Below are positions 44,813 to 53,284 of a DNA stretch of 64,000 bases, piece after piece. This DNA comes from Lentilactobacillus kribbianus (lineage in GTDB: Bacteria > Bacillota > Bacilli > Lactobacillales > Lactobacillaceae): the NCBI RefSeq assembly GCF_013184075.1, contig NZ_JABEQQ010000002.1, positions 513,398 through 577,397 on the forward strand. The letters run 5' to 3'. The position numbers were made by a program, and so were the translations under genes. How positions within the stretch are numbered: the stretch's first letter is position 1; each line of letters begins with the position of its first letter. The notes beneath the pieces are model-generated. The model was not told where the DNA came from and ran no database searches. It saw only the letters and a program-made list of their open reading frames with translations.

Positions 44813-47530
44813 ATGAAAACATTTGCAATAAGAACAAGTGATGGGTTACTCGAATTAAACTATTCGGAACACGATAATCAGGCACCTTTCCGAAAGTTTG
44901 TAATTACCTATAACCCTAAATTATCCATTGGTGATAATTTGGAAAATATTAAATCGGCACTCACTGGTTTACCAGTCGATGTGGCTATTATTGATAATTC
45001 ACTAAACTATAAATTCTCTGATACAGTTATTGGAATTAACCACCAACGAATTGATATTGGTCTAGCATTAGCTAACATGCTTAACATTCCTACCGTTAGT
45101 CGTACTTCAGTTGAAAAATACGGACTAGAAGCAGCTATTCAAAAGAAAGCCGAATATCTTCAATGGCATTTGGATTACTACGGTCAATACAGTGGTAAAC
45201 GAAACTACGGTCAAGAAGCAATGCTCACCATTGGTAATGGCTTTTTCGGTTTACGTGGTGCATATGTAGAAGCTGATGCTGACGCTGATAACTATCCAGG
45301 AATGTATGTTGCTGGGATGTTTAATCAATTAACCACTAAAATCAATAACCGCGATGTTACTAATGAAGACTTAGTTAACTTACCCAATAGTCAATTTATT
45401 AGTTTCGGTATTAATCATCAACATCCATTTACCATTAAAAAAGAAGATATTTCAGACATCTATCGTAGTTTGAATTTAAAAAATGGTACTTTAACCACCA
45501 CAATGAATTTACAATTAAGTACCGGGCAATTGTTAGAAGTGCGGGCTACTAAAGTGGCTAATATGACTAATTGGCACCGCTTTTCTATCAAGTATGAAAT
45601 CAAACCAATCAATTTTGCTGGCAGTTTACAAATCTATTCCAAAATTGATGGTAATGTTATTAATGGTAATGTTGAACGTTATCAAGACTTTAATCAACAT
45701 CACTTAGATATTACTAGTATGACTGCTCATAAAAATGAAATTTCATTAAGTGGTCAAACCAAAACATCTAAAGTACAATTCGTAATTAATTCAAAGCTGT
45801 CTTGTGACAATAATAAACAACAAGACAGTATTAGTGCCACTACTGATGACCAAGTGGTTGAACAAGTTTTAGATATTAACGTAGAGCCTAACCAGGTTTA
45901 CGCTGTAACTAAGGACGTCGTTATCTTTACTAGCCTAGAAACTGAAGGCAACTTAGAAAATGCTGCGAACGCTGAAATCGCACAAGCATCATTTGACGAT
46001 ACTTTGACTGATAGTACTAAGTACTGGAAGAATCTCTGGCAAATCGCAGATGTTCAAATCGAATATGATATTACTAGCCAAAAATTATCACGAGTTAATA
46101 TTTATCACCTATTTGTTACGGCTAATGCTTTACAATCTGGCAAAATTGACGCTTCAGTCGGTGCTCGTGGCCTTCATGGTGAAGCATACCGTGGGCATAT
46201 CTTTTGGGATGAAATGTTTGTCTTGCCATATTATGATTCACATACGCCAGAAATTACTCGCCAGGCTTTATTATATCGTTACCGTCGGCTTGATGAAGCA
46301 CGAAAATATGCTAAGAGCGAAAATAAACAAGGTTCAATGTTTCCTTGGCAATCTGGGATGTATGGCGATGAACAATCACAGTTTGTTCATTTAAATCCAG
46401 TTAACAATGCTTGGGATCCAGATAATAGTCGTTTACAGCGCCACGTTTCTATCTCAGTGGCTTATAATATCTTGGCTTATACCAATATTACCGGTGACCA
46501 ACAATTTTTAAAGGACTATGGGCTAGAAATGCTACTATCCATTTGTAAGTTTTGGATTAGTATGACCCAATACGATAAAAAAGCTGACCGCTTCGATATT
46601 AAAGAAGTCATGGGACCAGATGAATTTCATGAAGAATATCCTAACAGCGATGAACGTGGTCTAACTAACAATGCTTACACCAATATAATGGTTTCATGGT
46701 TATTCAACAAAGTGGCCAACCTGTTAAGTGAATTGGATGAAAGTACCATTAAGACTGCTGCCAAAAAAGCTGAATTTAAAAAAGACCTACTACCAGTAAT
46801 GGATCACATCGCCCACCGGCTCAGATTAGATATCAATGACGATGGTATTATTGGTCAATTCGCTGGCTATTTCAAGTTATCTAAGATTAATTTTGATGCT
46901 TATCGTAAGAAGTATGGTGATATTTCTAGAATTGATCGATTACTAAAAGGTGAAGGGAAATCTCCTGACGCTTATCAAGTTGCTAAACAAGCCGATACTT
47001 TAATGGCATACTATGAAATGACTAAACCTGAAGTTGATGAAATTCTCGCCCGTTTAGGTTATGAATTGCCTAACAATTATTTTGCTAAAAACCTACGCTT
47101 CTATCTTGATCGCACCACTCACGGATCCACCTTATCTCGAATTGTTTATTCTGTCTTAGATGAAATGGATAACAATATGGATCAATCGTGGCAGTTATTC
47201 TCTACGGCGTTGTTGTCAGATTATTATGATATTCAAGGTGGAACTACTGCTGAAGGAATTCACTTAGGAGTTATGGGGGCTGCCCTTCAAATTGAACTGA
47301 GAAATTACGGTGGTGTAAATGTTACTGGCAATATCATTAATGTTACCCCGCATCTTCCCGAAAATTGGAATAAAATTTCCTTTAAGGAACTGGTTCGTGG
47401 TATCTGGTATTCCTTTACAATTGATAAACACCAGGTTAAAGTCACTGCTGATCAAGATAGTCAAATCAAAGTTGCTGGTAGTCACCACAACCTTACTAAA
47501 AACAAAGCTGCAGTTATTAAATATAGATAG
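44813..47530 (+). CDS. GH65 disaccharide phosphorylase (maltose-phosphorylase family) with N-terminal extension
   Basis: 905 residues, against about 750 for classical maltose phosphorylase. The GH65 part starts near residue 115 (GNGFFGLRGAYVE at about 142-154), and the catalytic acid is Glu604 in MGPDEFHEEYP. The phosphate-binding region is HGSTLSRIVYS. The first 110 or so residues are an extra part I do not recognise. Such enzymes split an alpha-glucodisaccharide (maltose, or perhaps trehalose, nigerose or kojibiose) with phosphate into glucose and beta-glucose-1-phosphate, which the next gene converts. Substrate cannot be fixed from sequence. Confidence 0.88.
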   Translation: MKTFAIRTSDGLLELNYSEHDNQAPFRKFVITYNPKLSIGDNLENIKSALTGLPVDVAIIDNSLNYKFSDTVIGINHQRIDIGLALANMLNIPTVSRTSVEKYGLEAAIQKKAEYLQWHLDYYGQYSGKRNYGQEAMLTIGNGFFGLRGAYVEADADADNYPGMYVAGMFNQLTTKINNRDVTNEDLVNLPNSQFISFGINHQHPFTIKKEDISDIYRSLNLKNGTLTTTMNLQLSTGQLLEVRATKVANMTNWHRFSIKYEIKPINFAGSLQIYSKIDGNVINGNVERYQDFNQHHLDITSMTAHKNEISLSGQTKTSKVQFVINSKLSCDNNKQQDSISATTDDQVVEQVLDINVEPNQVYAVTKDVVIFTSLETEGNLENAANAEIAQASFDDTLTDSTKYWKNLWQIADVQIEYDITSQKLSRVNIYHLFVTANALQSGKIDASVGARGLHGEAYRGHIFWDEMFVLPYYDSHTPEITRQALLYRYRRLDEARKYAKSENKQGSMFPWQSGMYGDEQSQFVHLNPVNNAWDPDNSRLQRHVSISVAYNILAYTNITGDQQFLKDYGLEMLLSICKFWISMTQYDKKADRFDIKEVMGPDEFHEEYPNSDERGLTNNAYTNIMVSWLFNKVANLLSELDESTIKTAAKKAEFKKDLLPVMDHIAHRLRLDINDDGIIGQFAGYFKLSKINFDAYRKKYGDISRIDRLLKGEGKSPDAYQVAKQADTLMAYYEMTKPEVDEILARLGYELPNNYFAKNLRFYLDRTTHGSTLSRIVYSVLDEMDNNMDQSWQLFSTALLSDYYDIQGGTTAEGIHLGVMGAALQIELRNYGGVNVTGNIINVTPHLPENWNKISFKELVRGIWYSFTIDKHQVKVTADQDSQIKVAGSHHNLTKNKAAVIKYR

Positions 47531-47550
47531 TTATTAAGGAGGAATTGAAT

Positions 47551-48222
47551 ATGGTTAAATTTGCAGACATTAAGGGATTTATTTTCGATTTAGATGGTGT
47601 AATTGCAGATACATCAAGTTTTCACACCACTGCTTGGCATCAATTAGCTGATAAGGTTGGTGCTCCTTGGTCACAAGAATTAGAAGATGGTCTAAAAGGC
47701 ATTAGCCGCATGGACTCACTAGAAATGATCTTAAACGCTGGTGGTCTTTCCAACAATTACACAGATGAAGAAAAACAAGCTCTCGCTGAGGAAAAAAATA
47801 CTAATTACTTAGCCTTGGTCGATCAAATGACCCCTGCTGATATTTTTCCTGGTGTTAAAGAATTCTTAGAATCACTGGAAGACAACCATTACAAGATTTC
47901 ATTGGCTTCTGCATCTAAAAATGGTCCCCGCGTTTTAGCTAAATTAGGATTAACCGATTACTTCCCTAATGTTGTTGATCCATCTACCTTAATGAAAGGT
48001 AAGCCAGATCCAGAAATCTACATTAAAGGTGCCGAAATTTTAGGATTAAAACCAGAAGAATGCATCGGAATTGAAGATGCTGCTGCCGGAATTGAAGCCA
48101 TCAATGCTGCTAATGAAACTTCTATCGGAATTGGTTCTAAGCAGTTACTTAGCGAAGCCGATATGGTTTTTGCTAACACCGAAGAATTAACTTTAGATAA
48201 TATTAAAGCCAATATGAATTAA
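47551..48222 (+). CDS. pgmB: Beta-phosphoglucomutase
   Basis: About 223 residues from the ATG at 47551 (AAGGAGG upstream). HAD motif I is DLDGVIADT, followed by the cap-domain signature KGISRMDSLEMIL and later GIEDAAAGIEAI. It turns beta-glucose-1-phosphate into glucose-6-phosphate, directly after the GH65 phosphorylase (20 bases apart), completing the pathway. Operon ends in a strong terminator. Confidence 0.95.
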   Translation: MVKFADIKGFIFDLDGVIADTSSFHTTAWHQLADKVGAPWSQELEDGLKGISRMDSLEMILNAGGLSNNYTDEEKQALAEEKNTNYLALVDQMTPADIFPGVKEFLESLEDNHYKISLASASKNGPRVLAKLGLTDYFPNVVDPSTLMKGKPDPEIYIKGAEILGLKPEECIGIEDAAAGIEAINAANETSIGIGSKQLLSEADMVFANTEELTLDNIKANMN

Positions 48223-48224
48223 AA

Positions 48225-48265
48225 CAAAAAAAGCTTCGCTGAAATGACTCAGCGAAGCTTTTTTG
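48225..48265. terminator. Bidirectional terminator between pgmB and the Cof phosphatase gene
   Basis: AAAAAAGCTTCGCTGA/TCAGCGAAGCTTTTTT stem between convergent genes. Confidence 0.95.
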
Positions 48266-48274
48266 TTTACTACT

Positions 48275-49045
48275 TTATTTAATTAGATTGTAATGTTTTA
48301 AACCATTTACAATACCATGATTCATATTGGATGTAGTTACAAAATCAGCCTTTGCTTTAGCTTCAGGATGACCGTTACCCATTGAAACAGGATAATTAAC
48401 TTCATCAAACATTTGCAGATCGTTTAACTGATCACCAAAGGCATATGTAGCGATATCTTGTAATCCTAGCGTATTGATCAAAATCTTAATACCAGTTTGT
48501 TTAGAAACGCCCCATTTCATTGTATCCAAAGCTCTAGGATTGTTTCTGACCAACGATAATCTCCCAGCAAACTTATCTTGATAAAGTTTATCCTTATCAA
48601 AATTAAAAACATTTAAAAAGTTAACTGGATTAGTCTTATAAAAACTAGGATCGACCTTAGCATCTAATCTAAGCAAACGATAATTTTCTAGCGTTACTTC
48701 ATCAGCATCCGTTAAAGCAAACGTTTTATTGTTATAAAAGGCAAGAATATCACCTTGCTCATTAGCAAAATCAATTAGTTCCTCTAATAAAGGTTGTGTG
48801 ATAACTTCAGCCTTAAGTTTCTTACCATCATATTGAACGTAACTGCCGTTAGCACTAATAACCGTATCAATACCAGCTTCATCCATAACATACTTTATTT
48901 CAAAAATATTTCGTCCAGTTGAAATCACTGGCAAAATATTATTTTCTTTTAATTTGGAAATAGCTTCAATATTTTCAGCCGGCACATTTTTATCATTATC
49001 TAAAAACGTCCCGTCAAGATCAAAGAACACAATTGCTTGATACAT
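48275..49045 (-). CDS. Cof-type HAD hydrolase (sugar-phosphate phosphatase-like)
   Basis: 256 residues. Motif I FFDLDGTFLD, motif II ISTGR and motif IV FGDQLNDLQMF, with the C2 cap typical of Cof/YidA proteins. Substrate unknown; members dephosphorylate sugar phosphates or flavin-type phosphates. AGGAGG before the ATG. Single gene, convergent with pgmB. Confidence 0.9.
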   Translation of the reverse strand: MYQAIVFFDLDGTFLDNDKNVPAENIEAISKLKENNILPVISTGRNIFEIKYVMDEAGIDTVISANGSYVQYDGKKLKAEVITQPLLEELIDFANEQGDILAFYNNKTFALTDADEVTLENYRLLRLDAKVDPSFYKTNPVNFLNVFNFDKDKLYQDKFAGRLSLVRNNPRALDTMKWGVSKQTGIKILINTLGLQDIATYAFGDQLNDLQMFDEVNYPVSMGNGHPEAKAKADFVTTSNMNHGIVNGLKHYNLIK

Positions 49046-49144
49046 ACACTTATCCTCCTATTAGCTTTAGTCTTATTGTACTACAACCCCGTTATTAGAT
49101 ACCTGAATTAGCTGCGACTTTTATGAATTATTGGATAACTTATA

Positions 49145-49482
49145 TTGTTATTACAAAAACTGTTTCCTATTATGGAAGAATTATTCTATAATCATTTTGT
49201 CAATAATACTTATTCTTTTCATTTTAATAATCATCACTCAGCTGGGATAGCTAATTTACCGATCTTAGTTTATGAAAAAGACAATTATCAATTATTGGTC
49301 AATGGTCACCAGCAATCTATTAACCGATCCGATACTGCAACGTTAACCACTCAAATTAAATCTGGATCAAATACAATCAAATTAAACAACATTCCTATCA
49401 AATTTGGTTGAACATCATAGCTGGTTTAAGTTGGTTAATTGCCATCATATCTCTTTTAATGTTTAAAAATAATCAACAATAA
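49145..49482 (+). pseudogene. Frameshifted C-terminal remnant of a YfhO-type membrane protein
   Basis: From 49145 a frame codes about 88 residues including LPILVYEKDNYQLLVNGHQQ and SGSNTIKL, then stops at 49411. In the -1 frame, starting at the same point (about 49398-49403), the reading continues IWLNIIAGLSWLIAIISLLMF and ends at TAA 49480-49482: a clean TM helix. Together these look like the extracellular end (a Y.K.N...VNG repeat fold) and last TM of a YfhO family protein. No intact N-terminal part is present, as an in-frame stop lies just upstream of 49145. I read it as a decayed remnant; a small live protein is less likely. Confidence 0.6.
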
Positions 49483-49504
49483 CACCGCATACTGTTCCAA
49501 AATA

Positions 49505-49513
49505 TGCTACAAT
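49505..49513 (+). promoter_or_regulatory. Extended -10 promoter upstream of a short terminated transcript
   Basis: TGCTACAAT (TACAAT at 49508-49513) with no strong -35 box. It precedes a palindrome and a terminator with no open frame between. Confidence 0.55.
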
Positions 49514-49518
49514 AAGAT

Positions 49519-49588
49519 TACCCCATACCAAACGTACGTTTGGATGTTTGATTAAAACACCTTCTCTGCCCGAGAAGGTGTTTTTTTA
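49519..49588 (+). ncRNA. Candidate small RNA of about 70 bases
   Basis: Between an extended -10 promoter and a strong terminator lie a 16-base perfect palindrome CCAAACGTACGTTTGG (49528-49543) and a short single-stranded linker. No start codon with SD occurs. A transcript would hold two hairpins. It could instead be an operator and a stray terminator of the remnant upstream. Class not recognised. Confidence 0.4.
49556..49588 (+). terminator. Terminator of the candidate small RNA
   Basis: AACACCTTCTC/GAGAAGGTG stem with a CCC-rich loop and T7. Confidence 0.9.
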
Positions 49589-49647
49589 ATCAATTAGCAA
49601 AAAATATCAAGTATCTTAATTTACAGATGTAGTATCTTCTAATTTTA

Positions 49648-49656
49648 TGCTACACT
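49648..49656 (+). promoter_or_regulatory. Extended -10 promoter of the deoxynucleoside kinase gene
   Basis: TGCTACACT (TACACT at 49651-49656), 34 bases before the ATG. The same TATGCTACA pattern is seen for the candidate small RNA and racD. Confidence 0.6.
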
Positions 49657-49690
49657 ATATATTGTTAATTTTGACAAAAGAGGGGCTACC

Positions 49691-50323
49691 ATGGTGATAA
49701 TTACAGCAGGAATGATTGGTGTCGGTAAAACTACCTTAACAGGTAAGATTGCCGAACATTTAGATACAAAAGCATTTTTTGAACCGGTTGGTGAAAATCC
49801 GGTTTTACCACTTTACTATTCTGATCCAAAGCAATATGGCTTTTTATTACAGATTTACTTTTTAAATAAACGTTTCGCCATGATTAAGAAAGCTTTGGAT
49901 GACGATAATAACGTATTAGATCGTTCGATTTATGAAGATGCACTCTTCACTCGTGAAAATAATGCTGAAGGAAACATCACTGATACGGAGTTATCCGTTT
50001 ACTTGCAGTTACTTGATAATATGATGACTGAATTGGATGAAATGCCTAAAAAGGCACCAGATTTGCTTGTATACGCAGATAGTGATTTCGATACGATTCA
50101 ATACCGAATTAAAAAGCGTGGCCGTTCATACGAACAATTCGATGATAACCCTACTCTAAAGAACTATTACTTTAAAATGTGGTCAGCTTATCAACAATGG
50201 TTTGAAGATTACGACGTTAGTCCTAAAATTAAGGTTGATTTACAAAAGTATGATTTATCTGACCCTAAGAACGTCGATATTGTCCTTGGTCAAATCGATG
50301 AGGCTTTAAGTCAACTTCGTTAA
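49691..50323 (+). CDS. Deoxynucleoside kinase
   Basis: 210 residues. P-loop GMIGVGKTTL at about 7-16 and the base/sugar motif DRSIYED at about 77-83 place it in the deoxyadenosine/deoxyguanosine kinase family, which salvages deoxynucleosides. In lactobacilli these often come as dAK/dGK pairs; only one copy is here. AGAGGGG lies before the ATG. Single gene with its own promoter and terminator. Confidence 0.9.
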   Translation: MVIITAGMIGVGKTTLTGKIAEHLDTKAFFEPVGENPVLPLYYSDPKQYGFLLQIYFLNKRFAMIKKALDDDNNVLDRSIYEDALFTRENNAEGNITDTELSVYLQLLDNMMTELDEMPKKAPDLLVYADSDFDTIQYRIKKRGRSYEQFDDNPTLKNYYFKMWSAYQQWFEDYDVSPKIKVDLQKYDLSDPKNVDIVLGQIDEALSQLR

Positions 50324-50324
50324 T

Positions 50325-50361
50325 AAAAAGAGCTTAGCACAATAAGTGCTAAGCTTTTTTT
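50325..50361. terminator. Bidirectional terminator between the kinase gene and uspA
   Basis: AAAAAGAGCTTAGCAC/GTGCTAAGCTTTTTT stem between convergent genes. Confidence 0.92.
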
Positions 50362-50362
50362 A

Positions 50363-50863
50363 TTATTTAATTGGTTTACCTTTAGCATCACGAGGATGAT
50401 GAACAATATATACATCACATTTAGCGTTACGGCTCACGTAATCAGCCGTTGAACCTAGCATTAATCGATTGACCAGATTAACCCCAGTGGCTCCAACAAC
50501 AATTAAATCCACACCATACTTAGCCGGTATTTTTTCCGCTAATTCAGCCCGCGGATCACCAAAATCAACAATGGTTGTTACTTTTACGTCTTGGTCTTTA
50601 GCTCGCTGAGCATATTTTTCAACAATGGAGCGTAAATCATCTTCCATGTCTTCAATCATATCAGGAGTTACACCCCCAAAACCAAACGTAGCTGAGCGAG
50701 AAATCCCCATCATTTCATGACTATTAATTAAGGTAGCAATAATTAACTCTGCGCCATCAATTTTTGCCATATGAATAGCACGATCCACTGCCAAACTAGC
50801 AGTCTTTGATTCATCTACCCCAACTAAAATAGTTGTGTAATTACGTTCTATTGGAATTGTCAT
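50363..50863 (-). CDS. Universal stress protein UspA family
   Basis: About 166 residues from the ATG at 50861-50863; a longer frame adds nothing conserved. VGVDESKTASLAVDRAI at the start and GATGVNLVNRLMLGSTADYVSRNA near the end, the ATP-binding G-2x-G-9x-G(S/T) motif. Role: stress survival in the cytoplasm. It follows pepV by 39 bases on the same strand. Confidence 0.92.
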   Translation of the reverse strand: MTIPIERNYTTILVGVDESKTASLAVDRAIHMAKIDGAELIIATLINSHEMMGISRSATFGFGGVTPDMIEDMEDDLRSIVEKYAQRAKDQDVKVTTIVDFGDPRAELAEKIPAKYGVDLIVVGATGVNLVNRLMLGSTADYVSRNAKCDVYIVHHPRDAKGKPIK

Positions 50864-50902
50864 CTCAATCACTACCTTTCCAAGTTCAAACACCGTTAAC
50901 TG

Positions 50903-52306
50903 CTACTTAGTTGCTAGTTCCTTAATTGATTGACCGTAAATGGCCATCGCTTTAATTAAATCGGCAACTGGTTGAAATTCATTAGCTTGATGCATAGTAT
51001 CTTCAGTCCATGGGAACAAAGCTCCAAATGCAACTCCACGCTCCATCATTCGGCCGTAAGTACCACCACCAACTACTTCTGGCTTAGCATCAGTTTCGCC
51101 AGTTTGTTCAATATAAACTTGCATCAAGGTTTTAACAATTGGATCGTTGGGGTCAACATAATGAGGCTCCATATTAGAAATTTGTTGAACTGAACCGCTA
51201 AGTGAATCAACAGCATCCTTTAGGCCTTTCATGATGTCATTTGGACCCATCCCCTTTGGATAACGGAAATTAGTATTTACAAAACCACCATTTTGTTGAT
51301 CAAACTTCATAATACCAACGTTCATGGTTAAATCACCCATGATTTCATCAGTGAAATTAATACCTAATTTATGGGCTCTAGAGTCATCGTGAAGGTAATT
51401 GGCAATAAAGCTAAGGAAATCCTTAACATCCCCGTCAAATTGAAGAGTATTCAAGAAAGTAGCCAAGTAAGTACCAGCATTAACCCCATTTTTAGGTTCC
51501 ATTCCATGAGCAGCTTTGCCGACTACGTGTAAGGTAATTCCTTCACTATTAATTTCAGCATCACCAGCAACCGGTTGATCATCTAAAAATTGGTTGAACT
51601 TTTCACCGATTTCTTCTGCATGGGTAGTTTCAATCACGGCCTCAGCATCTCTAGGTACCATGTTTTCACGTAAACCAGAATCAAATTCTTTTAAGATTAA
51701 TTCACTACCATTTTTAACACCAAATTCGCTAACAAACGAGGCATTTCCTTTTTCACCATTGATCAATGGGAATTCAGCATCTGGTGAAAAGCCAAAGGTT
51801 GGGGCTGGTTCTACTTCAAAGTAATGTTTCATTCCCGTCCAGTTACTTTCTTCATCAGTACCTAAAATCAAACGAATTTTAACATTGGGTTTAATCCCCG
51901 CATCTTTAAACATTTTCAAGCCATAGTAAGCAGCCAGTCCCGGACCTTTATCATCTGAGGTTCCCCGACCATATGCTTTACCATCTTTAATTGTCATTTC
52001 AAATGGATTAGTATCCCAACCGGCACCTGCTGGCATTACATCAACGTGAGATAAAATAGCCATAGTTTCTTCGCCATCACCATACTCAATGTAACCAACA
52101 AGGTTATCAATATTTTTGGTTGTAAAACCATCACGTTCTCCAAATGATAAAAATTTATCTAGAGCCGCAGCTGGTCCCTTACCAAGAGGAAATTCAGTAG
52201 TAGCATGTTCATCATCACGAACACTTTCTACCGCAATTAATTCCTTTAAGTCTGCTAAATAGTCTTCTTTATAATCTTCAGCTAATTTTTGCCAGTTTTG
52301 TGTCAT
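50903..52306 (-). CDS. pepV: Dipeptidase PepV (M20 family)
   Basis: About 467 residues from the ATG at 52304-52306, with GGAGG 8 bases upstream; an upstream extension would run through the nnrD promoter and is rejected. Two-zinc M20 motifs: HVDVMPAG, DDKGPGLAA, DEESNWTGM, PDAEFP and DTMHQANEF. It splits dipeptides after uptake of peptides, a standard lactobacillar enzyme. The N-terminus shows MTQNWQKLAEDYKEDYLADLKELI. Confidence 0.95.
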   Translation of the reverse strand: MTQNWQKLAEDYKEDYLADLKELIAVESVRDDEHATTEFPLGKGPAAALDKFLSFGERDGFTTKNIDNLVGYIEYGDGEETMAILSHVDVMPAGAGWDTNPFEMTIKDGKAYGRGTSDDKGPGLAAYYGLKMFKDAGIKPNVKIRLILGTDEESNWTGMKHYFEVEPAPTFGFSPDAEFPLINGEKGNASFVSEFGVKNGSELILKEFDSGLRENMVPRDAEAVIETTHAEEIGEKFNQFLDDQPVAGDAEINSEGITLHVVGKAAHGMEPKNGVNAGTYLATFLNTLQFDGDVKDFLSFIANYLHDDSRAHKLGINFTDEIMGDLTMNVGIMKFDQQNGGFVNTNFRYPKGMGPNDIMKGLKDAVDSLSGSVQQISNMEPHYVDPNDPIVKTLMQVYIEQTGETDAKPEVVGGGTYGRMMERGVAFGALFPWTEDTMHQANEFQPVADLIKAMAIYGQSIKELATK

Positions 52307-52384
52307 TAAGCAGTCCTCCAATTGTATTATTAGAAACATTCTATCACATTCCCAACCACCTTTGGCTAACGAAAAGCATTGCAA

Positions 52385-52393
52385 TGATATAAT
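52385..52393 (+). promoter_or_regulatory. Extended -10 promoter of nnrD
   Basis: TGATATAAT (TATAAT 52388-52393), only 23 bases before the ATG at 52416, so the leader is very short. No clear -35. Confidence 0.5.
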
Positions 52394-52415
52394 ATTTCGT
52401 GGGAGGACTTTTATA

Positions 52416-53246
52416 ATGATTAAATTAACTGAAAACATTCTAACTAAAACAATTAAAAAGCGCCCAGTCGATAGTTACAAAGGATCCTACGGCAAGGTGG
52501 TCCTGATTGGTGGTAACCGTAACTTTGGCGGAGCCATTATTATGGCCACGTTAGCAGCAGTGTCTGCTGGTGCCGGTTTGGTCACTACCATTACTGATAA
52601 CACTAATCAATCCAGTTTACATAATTGGGTGCCTGAAGCTATGTTTGCTGATATTACCGATTTTACCTCTACCACAGCGTTGATAAAATCAGCTACTGTT
52701 ATTGTTATTGGTCCGGGATTGGGAACCACTAACCACTCGTTAGCCGTACTCAATTTGATTTTAAAAATAGTCAATTCTAACCAAACTTTAGTGATTGATG
52801 GCTCGGCCCTAACTTTGATTGCTCAACATCACATATCTCTACCCAAATCATCCAAAGTGATTTTGACCCCTCATCAAATGGAATGGCAACGACTTAGTGG
52901 TATTTCAATCAATGACCAAACAAATAGTGAATTAAATCAACAAGTGGTTCAACAACTGGCAGCTACCGTTGTTTTAAAATCAGCACATACGCAGATATAT
53001 ACTAATCAACAAGTTTATCAAAATACCAGCGGTACTCCCGCACAGGCAACCGGCGGTATGGGAGATACTCTTGCCGGCATGATTGGTGGCTTTTGCGCTC
53101 AATTTAATAATCAAACCAACGCCACTTTAGCAGCGGTCTATGCTCATAGTGCTATTGCCGATGAATTAGGTCAACAGCAATATGTGGTACTCCCCCATCA
53201 AATTAGTCAAAAGTTACCTAATTTTATGAAACAGTACGAAAATTAA
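52416..53246 (+). CDS. nnrD: ADP-dependent NAD(P)H-hydrate dehydratase
   Basis: About 276 residues from the ATG at 52416 (GGGAGG upstream). Motifs VIDGSALTLIAQH, VILTPHQMEW and ATGGMGDTLAGMIGG, the ribokinase-like C-terminal domain of YjeF. It repairs hydrated NADHX/NADPHX. No epimerase domain is fused. Divergent from pepV, convergent with the flippase gene, with a terminator between. Confidence 0.93.
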   Translation: MIKLTENILTKTIKKRPVDSYKGSYGKVVLIGGNRNFGGAIIMATLAAVSAGAGLVTTITDNTNQSSLHNWVPEAMFADITDFTSTTALIKSATVIVIGPGLGTTNHSLAVLNLILKIVNSNQTLVIDGSALTLIAQHHISLPKSSKVILTPHQMEWQRLSGISINDQTNSELNQQVVQQLAATVVLKSAHTQIYTNQQVYQNTSGTPAQATGGMGDTLAGMIGGFCAQFNNQTNATLAAVYAHSAIADELGQQQYVVLPHQISQKLPNFMKQYEN

Positions 53247-53250
53247 TGTA

Positions 53251-53282
53251 AAAAAACCCTAGATTATTAATCTAGGGTTTTG
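53251..53282. terminator. Bidirectional terminator between nnrD and the flippase gene
   Basis: AAAAAACCCTAGATTA/TAATCTAGGGTTTT stem between convergent genes. Confidence 0.92.
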
Positions 53283-53284
53283 TT

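Noticed and set aside
49528..49543. Palindrome CCAAACGTACGTTTGG as a phage or plasmid attachment site
   Set aside because: No integrase, no direct repeat of the site elsewhere in the window, and no mobile genes nearby.
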